In this document: one piece after another, positions 41,143 to 50,921 of the stretch
How positions within the stretch are numbered: position 1 is the stretch's first letter
How the letters are laid out: each line of letters opens with the position of its first letter
NCBI GenBank assembly: GCA_949751835.1
Contig: CATKHK010000041.1
Location: forward strand, 248,001-312,000
Direction of reading: 5' to 3'
DNA length: 64,000 nucleotides
Source: Blepharisma japonicum
Lineage: Eukaryota > Ciliophora > Heterotrichea > Heterotrichida > Blepharismidae
The notes under the pieces: generated by a model
The model's database searches: none
Told to the model about the DNA's origin: nothing
What the model saw: only the letters and a program-made list of their open reading frames with translations
Translations under genes and position numbers: made by a program

Positions 41143-42066
41143 ATGTATCTAAATCCGTATGCTGCTCCTTTAATGCCAAGCCTGTCATTAGGTCCGACAC
41201 CAAGCTATTCAACTAGTAACTTAGATGAGTATAAAAATATAACAATCCTTGATAATTCAAATTTCAGCCCTATCTCTGATGCAGGACCAATCAAGCTACG
41301 AGCTACAACTAACGATTTTTTCTTTGAAGATTCAAGAGTAAAGTGCCAATCTTGCAACAGGAGATTCTTCCCTGATAGAATTGAAAAACATCAGCAAGCT
41401 TGCCTTCAAGTACAAAAAAATAGGCCTAAATTCCAAATTCTTGACAAAATATTTCCACAAATTGAGAGAAAAGAGGAAAAGCTTTATAAAAACAAAAGAT
41501 CGCCACTTAGACAATACCAAGGTAAAAACTGGTATAAACAGCATCAAGATTTTCTTAATAAAATAAGATTGCCTGAAATTGGAACAATACTTGAAGAAAA
41601 TGGTAGGGACAGTCCAAGCTATTTTCCTACAAGTTTGGAGGATGACTATATTCAATGTCCATATTGTGGTAGGAGATTTGCGTCTTTGCCTGCAGAAAGG
41701 CATATTCCTAAATGCAAAGATATCATCAATAAACCAAAACCTTTGAGAATAGCTTTAAAAGATAAAATTACGTTGCCAAACATTTATTTAGCTTATAATC
41801 GAAATGGGGAGAATGAGTCAGGATCTTTAAGCAATACTAATAGGATATCAAATTTTAATGTTACAAAATCGAGAAAAATCTCTCCAGAGCCAGAAAATTT
41901 TAAATCAAATTTGATCAAACTAAATATGGAGGAAAAAATAAAGGATTCTGTTAAAAAAAGATATACAGTGAAGCATGTACTTTGTGAGCAGTGTAATTCT
42001 TTTTTGTTAGCAAGTGCACATTACTGTAGCATGTGTGGGGCAAAGCAAGCTTTTAAAATAAACTAG
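41143..42066 (+). CDS. ZC2HC1-like zinc-finger protein, 307 aa
   Basis: Two C2HC fingers of the ZC2HC1 type: CQSCNRRFFPDRIEKHQQAC (about 67-86) and CPYCGRRFASLPAERHIPKC (about 172-191). Each has Cys-x2-Cys and then His...Cys ligands. A third zinc ribbon closes the protein (CEQCNSFL...CSMCGAKQAF). Linkers are Lys/Asn-rich. In other organisms such proteins are often cilium or flagellum associated, but the function is not settled. TAG stop, followed directly by TAA. Confidence 0.83.
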   Translation: MYLNPYAAPLMPSLSLGPTPSYSTSNLDEYKNITILDNSNFSPISDAGPIKLRATTNDFFFEDSRVKCQSCNRRFFPDRIEKHQQACLQVQKNRPKFQILDKIFPQIERKEEKLYKNKRSPLRQYQGKNWYKQHQDFLNKIRLPEIGTILEENGRDSPSYFPTSLEDDYIQCPYCGRRFASLPAERHIPKCKDIINKPKPLRIALKDKITLPNIYLAYNRNGENESGSLSNTNRISNFNVTKSRKISPEPENFKSNLIKLNMEEKIKDSVKKRYTVKHVLCEQCNSFLLASAHYCSMCGAKQAFKIN

Positions 42067-42345
42067 TAATTAATGCGAATTTTTTATACCTACTATAATC
42101 TATGCCTAATTAGTTATGCTATTAAAGATATTTAATATTTCATTAAGGGATTCTAATTGTGTGTCAATGCACCCTTATTAGCAGCAGGCATATTAAATAA
42201 TATTTCTGCCTATTGGCAACCTTTTTTAAAAATTTTGCTAGTATTAAATTTCAATTATCTCCTTTGCAACTCAGCTTTTACTGTTATTATGCAATAAGAT
42301 CCAAGCAATAATAAAAATTTTGATCCAATCATCAATTAATTAACA

Positions 42346-43095
42346 ATGATGCAAAATCTATATGGTAGTAATATGTTTGCTAGACACAGAAGATCCGAAT
42401 GTAATAATGGATTTGCTCAGCAAAAAATTTTCTATGATAGATCAGTAGGTTCTCCTAAATCTTCTAATCAGAATCTTGGCTGGCCAGCAACATTTGAAAT
42501 TGTCAGGAGAAATCGTTTGGAGAGAGCAAGCGAATACAGAAAGCCTGAGATAAGCTTATCAAGAAATTCTTTATCTAACCCAAATATAATTTCTCAACTT
42601 GAAAAAACTTCGGATTCCACAAGCTTAATGAATCCCACTAAAGATATTTCTTTTGATTCAAAAATTAAAAAGAAAAAGAAAACTTTTTCTAAGGCAAAGT
42701 TTTATAGGGTAAGCAAAAAGATAGAGAAGCTTCCTTCAATCTTACTGAAAAGCAACTCAAATTATTTTGGGTGCGTTGGATCCTCAACTCCAATCGGAAA
42801 TTTATTTGGGAAATCTCAGTTCGCTAATGAAAAATGTGACGAAAATGAATTTAAACCTTATATAAGACAAAATAGAGCGAAAGATAGCGAATGCATGACT
42901 GATATCCACAGTAGAGAATTTCCTGATACAAGAACAAATGATAATGAGGCATTAACTCCACAACGTATGAAGAAAAAATTTTCATTGAGATCTCAATCAA
43001 AAATACGAATTAGGTCCAAACTTATCGATTTTTCTGAAAGAGAGCAGCTTTCGCCTTGGGAAAGTCGTGGTGTTAATACTGATATTATAATTTAA
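42346..43095 (+). CDS. Hypothetical basic protein, 249 aa
   Basis: A single uninterrupted frame from ATG to TAA. Rich in Ser, Lys, Arg and Asn with no hydrophobic core pattern, so probably largely disordered. A Lys run (KIKKKKKTFSKAKFYRVSKKIEK) could be a nuclear signal. No domain recognised. Confidence 0.7.
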   Translation: MMQNLYGSNMFARHRRSECNNGFAQQKIFYDRSVGSPKSSNQNLGWPATFEIVRRNRLERASEYRKPEISLSRNSLSNPNIISQLEKTSDSTSLMNPTKDISFDSKIKKKKKTFSKAKFYRVSKKIEKLPSILLKSNSNYFGCVGSSTPIGNLFGKSQFANEKCDENEFKPYIRQNRAKDSECMTDIHSREFPDTRTNDNEALTPQRMKKKFSLRSQSKIRIRSKLIDFSEREQLSPWESRGVNTDIII

Positions 43096-43983
43096 GCAGA
43101 GTTTCAAATATTTATTGCTTTTATTTTAAATAAATTGTTGTAGAGTGCTTTTGCAAGTGTAAAATCTGTATAATTTAAAGTTAAAATAAAGTATTAAATT
43201 CTTTTTATGTTACTAGGGAAAAGAAAAGCAAGCATTCAAGACTCTTAAGGGTTAATATCTCTGTTTAAAAGTACTCCACAAAGGGACGATCGAGACATGA
43301 GTTTATTGGAATGGGTTTACCATGGCTGAAGGCTTAAGTAGAAAATAGAAATCCTGCAAAAATTGTGCACCGCAAATCAAAAATGAAAATTCTATCTAGA
43401 AACAAGAAATTTTGGCTAGGATTATACTAAAACTGAAGCCGCCTACATGTCTTTGCCACTCTGCAGCATTCTGCTAGAATTAGTAAATTATAAGTGACTA
43501 TAATACATATTTTATCCTATCTTAATAATTTATCTTTGTTGAGCTATAAACATGGTTTAAAATACACCAGCTATCTTTCTTCAACGCAGAAGAGGAATTA
43601 TTCTCAAAACCAAAAATCTGTCTCTTTAATGATTGAAGGTATTAAGATAAAAAAAGACGTTAAACGATATATTGGAAAAAGAGAGAGGTGCATTTTTATA
43701 TCACATAAAACTCATACTAAGAAAGGAAAGACTACAAAATATAGAAGTTTTAAGGTAAAATTATAGTTGCTCATAGAACTAACAGCGTTGTCAGAGCAAA
43801 AATGTGCATAAACTCTATTAAATTGACCAGAATGTCACTTTTCCCATACAGACTAGCAATTACTCATTAATAGTCGCTTTTATTAGGAGTTTATATTTGT
43901 GTTTAATGAATTTTACTAAAGATTTTATTATAAATGTATCGTGTCAACATTGTAAAATAAAGTAAATTATTTATTTATCATTT
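43096..43983. other. Intergenic region holding a possible gene relic
   Basis: About 890 bases. Between 43207 and 43497 one plus-strand frame reads like protein with TGA as Trp (TPQRDDRDMSLLEWVYHGW, KIEILQKLCTANQKWKFYLE, TEAAYMSLPLCSILLELVNYK) but has one TAA and two TAG codons, so it is at best a pseudogene. A 90-codon ORF at 43494-43766 is Lys-rich with no recognisable family. No clear gene is called. Confidence 0.4.
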
Positions 43984-45216
43984 TTAAACCATAGCAAGCG
44001 CTCGTGGGTATTGTCGCGTATCTACATCTTGCTTATAGTTTCTCTTAATAATAAAAAATACTTTGGCCACAAGAAAGAATGCGCCTGCTATTGGTATTAA
44101 TGATATAATGATCAGCACTCCAATTGTTAATAAAGCAATAATAAGTGCTCCTACTATAGTTCCAAAAACAAATGAAAAAAGACACTTTAAATAAGAGCAG
44201 TCTCTAGAAAAGCAAGTTTCATATGATATTACATATCCTACAGCAAGCCCACCAATAGCTAATCCAAATAACTCCACCATAGGTGAAACAAGAAACGCCA
44301 GAGTATAAATTATTCACTTTTTGCGAAATAGTCAGTTAAAAGCTGGCACATCTGTGAAATTCTCTCCATAAATTTCAACCGAAATAAGTAAAAATACAAA
44401 CAACCCAAACGGCAAAAGCACTGGTGCAAAAACCATACAGATTATGATATACCAATAAAGTTCAAAATAATTTCTTCCTACCAAGCATGTGAATTCATTG
44501 TGATTTGGGTCTCCAACCTCCATCCCGCAATTTCAGCACCAGTGGTATCCACACTTAATGCAGCTCATATGAGGACATCCTCCATTTTTTTCAACTCTAA
44601 GCCTGCATCTAGGGCAAAATTTTACATTATTTCCTTCAGCCCACTTTTCAAATTTATAATCATAATTATTTTTGCATTTTTTCCTTCCATGCCACTTTTC
44701 ACTGCAATAAAAGCAATAATACGACCCACACACATTGCATTTTAGCTTTCGTTTCTTTGTGCTTCCTGTATCTCAGCCTTCACAATCAGGAACGGGGCAC
44801 CATCGTAAGTATGGGTTTGATTCCAATATAGCTCTTTGTTTGAATTTTTTGTATTTTTCTGCAATTGATGAAGCAAGGGTCGAATATATGATTTCATCAG
44901 GAACCTCATATGGACAGCCATCTTGAAGACAAGGGACAGATTTTACATTACCCTCGGAGACTCTGTATTCCAAATAAGAGTTTAGACAATTTCTACAGAA
45001 AGAATGAGAGCAGGAAGGAAAACAGACCATTTCTGAATATTCCTCGGTACAGACTGGGCAATACTTGGCAACTCCTTGATTTGCTGATAATTTAGGATAT
45101 TGATCGAAGTTGTAGTTTCCTAAATGTTCCTCAACTGTTAACTTTGGATCTATCAAAGGGACTTTTAATTCTTTAATAGGTGTCTCAGCTCCAAAATACC
45201 AAAATTCACGATCCAT
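43984..45216 (-). CDS. RBR-type E3 ubiquitin ligase with C-terminal membrane helices, copy 1, 410 aa
   Basis: Four TGA codons (Trp) join the pieces; TAA stop. RING1 (about 52-105): CPVCTEEY, CFPSCSHSFCRNC. IBR: WCPVPDCEGW, CNVCGSYYCFYCSEKWH. RING2: FCPRCRLRVEKNGGCPHMSC with catalytic Cys214, followed by CGYHWCW. Three to four transmembrane segments follow (YWYIIICMVFAPVLLPFGLF, VGALIIALLTIGVLIIISL), as in RNF19-type RBRs. Such enzymes load ubiquitin on the RING2 Cys before transfer. Here His216 keeps the usual C-x-H, but position 225 is His where parkin has Glu444. Confidence 0.92.
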
Positions 45217-45533
45217 TTTGAATTAATAATTTTATTAAGTGTTGTGGTGCAAGTAGCAAAATATATTAAACATATTTTTCAGATATAAAGTTTCACAGAG
45301 TTTAGTAAATTGATTATCTAATAATAAATATAGCTAATACTTGCAGCTTGTGTAAATCACATCATTGCCTCTCTACCTCTAAATTATTTACGCACATAAG
45401 ACACCTTAATCTCTTCCTCAAGGTTTCCAGCTTCTTCAACGCCCATCTATAAAAGCCAAGATTGCATGTCAATATTCACTCAATTTAATAAATACCTGCC
45501 CTGCAAATAAAGTAAATTATTTATTTATCATTC
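45217..45533. other. Spacer between RBR copies 1 and 2
   Basis: About 320 bases, homologous to the spacer upstream of copy 2. Contains the copy 1 promoter and the copy 2 3' end. No other gene. Confidence 0.6.
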
Positions 45534-46766
45534 TTAAACCATAGCAAACGCTCGTGGGTATTGTCGCGCATCTACATCTTGCTTATAGTTTCTCTTAATA
45601 ATAAAAAATACTTTGGCCACGAGAAAGTATGTCCCTGCTATTGGCATTAATGGTATAATGATAAGCATTCCAATTGTCAATAAAGCAACAATAAGTATTC
45701 CTACCACAGTTCCATAAATAATTGAATAAATAAGCTTAAAATAAGAGCAGTCTCGAGAAAAACAAGTATCACATGCTATTACATATCCAACATAAAGCCC
45801 GTAATACACAAATCAAAATAACTCCACCATAGGTGAAACAAGAAACGCCAGAGTATAAATTATTCACTTTTTACGAAATAGACAGTTAAAAGCTGGAACG
45901 TTTGGGAAATTCTCTTCATGAAGTTCAACTGAAATAAGTAAATATACAAATAACCCAAACGGCAAAAGCACTGGTGCAAAAACCATACAGATGATGATAT
46001 ACCAATAAAGCTCAAAATAATTTCTTCCTACCAAGCATGTGAATCGATTGTGATTTGGGTCTCCAACATCCATCCCGCAATTTCAGCACCACTGGTATTC
46101 ACACTTAATGCAGCTCATATAAGAGCATCCTCCATTTTTTTCAACTCTAAGCCTGCATCTAGGGCAAAATTTTACATTATTTCCTTCAGCCCACTTTTCA
46201 AATTTATAATCATAATTATTTTTGCATTTTTTCCTTCCATGCCACTTTTCACTGCAATAAAAGCAATAATACGACCCACACACATTACATTTTAGCTTTC
46301 GTTTCTTTGTGCTTCCTGTATCCCAGCCTTCACAATCAGGAACGGGGCACCATCGTAAGTATGGGTTTGATTCCAATATAGCCCTTTGTTTGAATTTTTT
46401 GTATTTTTCTGCAATTCATGGAGCAAGGGTCGAATATATGATTTCATCAGGAACCTCATATGGGCAACCATCTTGAAGACAAGGGATAGATTTTACATTA
46501 CCCTCAGATACTCTGTATTCCAAATAAGAGTTTAGACAATTTCTACAGAAGGAATGGGAGCAAGAAGGAAAACAGACCATTTCTGAATATTCCTCGGTAC
46601 AGACTGGGCAATACTTGGCAACTCCTTGATTTGCTGATAATTTAGGAGATCGATCGAAGTTATAGTTTCCTAAATGTTCCTCGACTGTTAACTTTGGATC
46701 TATCAAAGGGACTTTTAATTCTTTAATAGGTGTCTCAGCTCCAAAATACAAAAATTCACGATCCAT
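45534..46766 (-). CDS. RBR-type E3 ubiquitin ligase, copy 2, 410 aa
   Basis: Same length and architecture as copy 1, with four TGA-encoded Trp residues (APWIAEK, WCWNC, KKWII, LFWFV); TAA stop. The catalytic Cys is present, but the RING2 motif is GGCSYMSC: the His two residues after Cys214 is Tyr, and position 225 is Gln (CEYQWCW). Two of the three residues of the parkin-like Cys-His-Glu triad are therefore changed. Ligase activity may be weak or lost. Trp in CEGWDTG is TGG here but TGA in copy 1. Confidence 0.92.
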
Positions 46767-47095
46767 TTTGAATTAATAATTTTATTAAGTGTTGTGGTGC
46801 AAGCAGCACAAGATATTAAACATGCTTTTAGATATAAAGTTTCACAGAGTTTAGCAAATTGATTATGTAATAATAAATATAGCTAATACTTGCAGCTCGT
46901 GTAAATCGCACATTGCAGGATGCGCTAATAGATGATGCTTGGTCAAGCATTGCCGTTCTACCTCTAAATTGTTTATGAACATAAGACCTCCAGTTTCTTT
47001 AACGCCCGTCTACAATAATAAAGATTGCATGTCAATATTCGCTCAATTTAATAAATACTGCCTGTAAAATAAAGTAAATTATTTATTTATCATTC
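46767..47095. other. Spacer between RBR copies 2 and 3
   Basis: About 330 bases, homologous to the copy 1-2 spacer apart from a 37-nt insertion (46917-46953) next to a CATTGC direct repeat. No other gene. Confidence 0.6.
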
Positions 47096-48328
47096 TTAAA
47101 CCATAGCAAACGCTCGTGGGTATTGTCGCGCATCTACATCTTGCTTATAGTTTCTCTTAATAATAAAAAATACTTTTGTCGCAAGAAAGAATACGCCCGC
47201 TACTGGCATTAATGGTATAATGATAAGCACTCCAATTGCCAATAAAGCATAAATAAGTATTCCTACCACAGTTCCATAAATAATTGAATAAATAAGCTTA
47301 AAATAAGAGCAGTCTCTAGAAAAACAAGTATCACATGCTATTGCATATCCAACATAAAGCCCGTAAATAACTAATCCAAATAACTCCACCATAGGTGAAA
47401 CAAGAAACGCCAGAGTATAAATTATTCACTTTTTACGAAATAGACAGTTAAAAGCTGGCACGTTTGGGAAATTCTCTTCATGAAGTTCAACTGAAATGAG
47501 TAAATATAAAAACAATCCAAACGGCAAAAGCACTGGTGCAAAAACCATACAGATGATGATATACCAATAAAGCTCAAAATAATTTCTTCCTCACAAGCAT
47601 GTGAATTCATTGTGATTTGGGTCTCGAGCCTCCATCCCGCATTTTCAGCACCACTCGAATCCACACTTAATGCAGCTCATATAAGAGCATCCTCCATTTT
47701 TTTCAACTCTAAGCCTGCATCTAGGGCAAAACTTTACATTATTTCCTTCAGCCCACTTTTCAAATTTATAATCATAATTATTTTTGCATTTTTTCCTTCC
47801 ATGCCACTTTTCACTGCAATAAAAGCAATAATACGACCCACACACATTACATTTTAGCTTTCGTTTCTTTGTGCTTCCTGTATCCCAGCCTTCACAATCA
47901 GGAACGGGGCACCATCGTAAGTATGGGTTTGATTCCAATATAGCCCTTTGTTTGAATTTTTTGTATTTTTCTGCAATTCATGGAGCAAGGGTCGAATATA
48001 TGATTTCATCAGGAACCTCATATGGGCAACCATCTTGAAGACAAGGGATAGATTTTACATTACCTTCGGATACTCTGTATTCCAAATAAGAGTTTAGACA
48101 ATTTCTACAGAAGGAATGGGAGCAAGAAGGAAAACAGACCATTTCTGAATATTCCTCGGTACAGACTGGGCAATACTTGGCAGCTCCTTGATTTGCTGAT
48201 AATTTAGGAGATCGATCGAAGTTGTAGTTTTCTAAATGCTCCTCGACTGTTAACTTTGGATCTATCATAGGGACTTTTAATTCTTTAATAAGTGTTTCAG
48301 CTCCAAAATATCAAAATTCACGATCCAT
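47096..48328 (-). CDS. RBR-type E3 ubiquitin ligase, copy 3, 410 aa
   Basis: Very similar to copy 2. Five TGA codons encode Trp, including residue 6 (MDREFWYFGAE), where copy 1 has TGG; with TGA as stop the protein would be cut after five residues. RING2 reads GGCSYMSCIKCGFEWCW: Tyr replaces the catalytic His, while Glu is present at position 225. A Val-to-Trp change (CLWGRNYF) and MEARDP for MEVGDP suggest some relaxation. TAA stop; upstream similarity to the other copies ends about 35 bases before the ATG. Confidence 0.92.
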
Positions 48329-48605
48329 TTTTGGATTATTAATTCTGTTAAGTGTTGTGGGGCAATTGTTTTAAAAAAGACCTTTCTTCTTTAAAATAAT
48401 AATTCTGTATGAGTTTAGATATATTAAAATTCCAGTCTGCAAAAGCATAAGAAACTCTTTTATTTTATTTGTAAAAATATACAGTTTATTTCAATGAAGT
48501 ATCAAACATTGAAGGAAAGCATTATTCTTGCAAAAAATGATGGATAATTTCTTTGAGGTGAAACAATTCAAAATCAAATCCTTATAAATATTTATAATTT
48601 TAAAA

Positions 48606-50834
48606 ATGATAGAAATGGACAGTTTGAAAACTCGAAAAAGTATTTTACTAACTTCCCCTGATGATCCAAAAAAGCGCAAAGTGATTGATCCTGAAAGTGC
48701 AGCAGTTTTAAAGCAATTAACTGAAATAGCTGAAGCTGCACAAGATGCTGAAGATGATTTTAGTTTTCTCAGAACTAAAGAAAGGTATTTCACACCTCAA
48801 AATCAGAGAATAAATCAAGGTTCTCCATTCAAATATGAACAAAAGCGTCTTAAAAGACTTAAAGAAATTCCTCCTGAAGAAAAAGGGCATTACTTGTATA
48901 AATTTATCAATACATTGAAATCATATCCAGAGATTTATAATCAATGACTTAAACAGGCATTTGACCGCGGCATTCTTTTTCCAAACAAAAAACTATCGTC
49001 AGCTTACTACTATAATTATATTTATCCTATAAACCGAATTCAGCTTGACCCACTACCCAAAACTCCTGATGGGACTTTGACGGCTCCTTTAAATGTGACA
49101 CCAGTTGACAAAATCTTGAGTCATCAATTATCAAGCCACTCAGGAAGTGAAAAAGAGTACACGATTTCTATTACAACCACAAGAAGAGGTGGAGTTCTTG
49201 AGCAATACTTTAGAAATGCAAATTTAAGGATTGTTCGCGGAGGTGATTATAGAGACATAAGTCCAATGACTGCAGAAAGCAAAAGAAGTAGAGCAAATTC
49301 ATCTCTCAGTCGAGTTCAAAGTCGACCTGGAAGCAGATTGAGAAGAATTGCAGGCTTCAAAGAACATGTTTTGGACCCTGAAAATCAAAATTTAAGAAAA
49401 ATTTTCCAAACTATTTCAGGAAATATAGATGGACTTTTTCGTCATTGTAGAGTTAGTAATCAACTTTTTAAGCAATTTTTGGAAAAAAAATACCCCAAAG
49501 AAATGGTGGATATAATGGGCAAATATTTTGATTTTAAACTTGGAACTTTTGAAGACTATGTCGGGGAAATGGAAAGATTTATTATGATGGGCGAAGAAAG
49601 GCAACTTTATTTTTGTTTTGATATATTAGATTTTAACAAAGATAAATTTATATGCTACCAAGACACTTATAAAGCAATTTCATTAAGAACTGAAAATTTT
49701 TTTGACGAAGATCTTATTAAAATACAAGAATTGTTCATTTTAAAATCCCAAGGCCTTCTTGTCACAGCCGAGAAAAAATTTAAAAGAAAAAAGCCCAGCA
49801 CTTTTAACCTTAGCAATGAACTTCTCATGGAAGAAGAGGAAGCTAAAGCAAAACTAAAACAAAAAAGCTATGTTCATCCAGAAAAAGAGGAAGCAATATG
49901 CTTTGAGGATTTCTTAAGGATCAATTTTGGCGGGCGTCCCCAACTTTTGCTTCATTTTTTGGACTATACTTGTGGTTACAATTATTTAAAAGCTTTAGGC
50001 CTCCAATTCAACCACCAAGCTCTTTCGAAAAAGAACTCAGAAATCATAGTTGTTGAAATGAACCAGAATAGTGAAGTCCTAGAAAATGTCCTTAGAGATG
50101 AAAGCAGATATGTTTATCTTAAGCAGCTTGAAGACGCCATGTCATTGTTTACTACAGAAACTGTTTATGATTTAATGGCAAAATTTAATTATCTTAAGAG
50201 CCCAGACTATAAGAACATAAAAGTGATTTCAAAAAAATCCATGATTGAGAAGTTTGTAATGAATAATTAGCCTGATTTATTTGGAGTCAAGTGTGACTAT
50301 ATTTCAGAGCGGTTTTATGATTTTCTTTCAGGACCTGAGCGTCATGATGTTACAAAATCAAGATTCATGAAAATTGCCCATTCCTTAACAGGAGTAAAGA
50401 GCAATAATATATATCAGAAACTTTCTTTTGATTTATATGATGTAAGGGCTGATGACAAAATCACAGCAGACGAAATTTATAAGATGTTTCAGAATCTGCC
50501 AATCAGATCTCCAGCTTATGATGAGTGCCTAAAGTAAAATTTATTCAGGATTGTCGATGAGTTTTTAGCAAGCATTTTCGGAAGGAGACATAAGCCGATA
50601 TCATTTATTGATATATATAAATTTAATGAGCTGATAGGGACATCTGTTTTTGGAAAAGAGTTTATAGAATTTTTTGAAGTCCCTTTCGAAAAGCTAAAGG
50701 AAAGAACAAATTATGGCTTTCTACCGAGCAAAGATGTTTCAGAAGAAGATTTGAAACAAAGACGAGTTAGCATGACAGTTCTGAGAAACGCGTCCAGACA
50801 AAGACTAGATAGCGATGAAGAATTTCAAGAATAA
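48606..50834 (+). CDS. EF-hand protein of unknown function, 732 aa
   Basis: One TGA (IYNQWLKQAFD) and two 15-nt introns (50256-50270, 50534-50548) join five ORFs into one CDS ending in TAA. Two EF-hand-like loops are visible: DFNKDKFICYQD (about 343-354) and DVRADDKITADE near residue 615, in helical contexts (YFCFDILDFN, EIYKMF). The layout, with EF-hands amid helical segments, resembles ciliate proteins with scattered calcineurin-B-like hands. Arg/Ser-rich patches lie near residues 220-255. The start could also be Met4. Possible calcium-regulated cortical or ciliary role; not shown. Confidence 0.85.
50256..50270 (+). other. 15-nt intron 1 of the EF-hand gene
   Basis: GTAATGAATAATTAG, phase 0, TAG in frame if retained. 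Joins MIEKF to PDLFGVKCDY. Confidence 0.92.
50534..50548 (+). other. 15-nt intron 2 of the EF-hand gene
   Basis: GTAAAATTTATTCAG, phase 2; retention reads AAG TAA. Joins DECLK to IVDEFLAS. Confidence 0.92.
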
Positions 50835-50921
50835 AAGGCTAGTTTTCGATATGATAATACACATACACATGTAATAATTAACAAATAAGTGAAATAGCAC
50901 ACAACAATATTTTTAGCAAAT

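Larger units (their letters stand above)
43951..48362. repeat. Tandem triplication of an RBR E3 ligase gene
   Basis: Three direct units of about 1.55 kb, with start codons at 45216, 46766 and 48328 (minus strand). Each CDS is exactly 1233 nt. Similarity continues into both flanks: the downstream ATAAAGTAAATTATTTATTT and the upstream TTAAGTGTTGTGG are shared by all three. Copies 2 and 3 are the most alike. Upstream of copy 2 there is a 37-nt insertion flanked by CATTGC. Confidence 0.9.

Noticed and set aside
43494-43766. 90-codon Lys-rich plus-strand ORF
   Set aside because: AT-driven composition (Lys, Ile, Tyr, Ser), no motif, and a different frame from the neighbouring relic.
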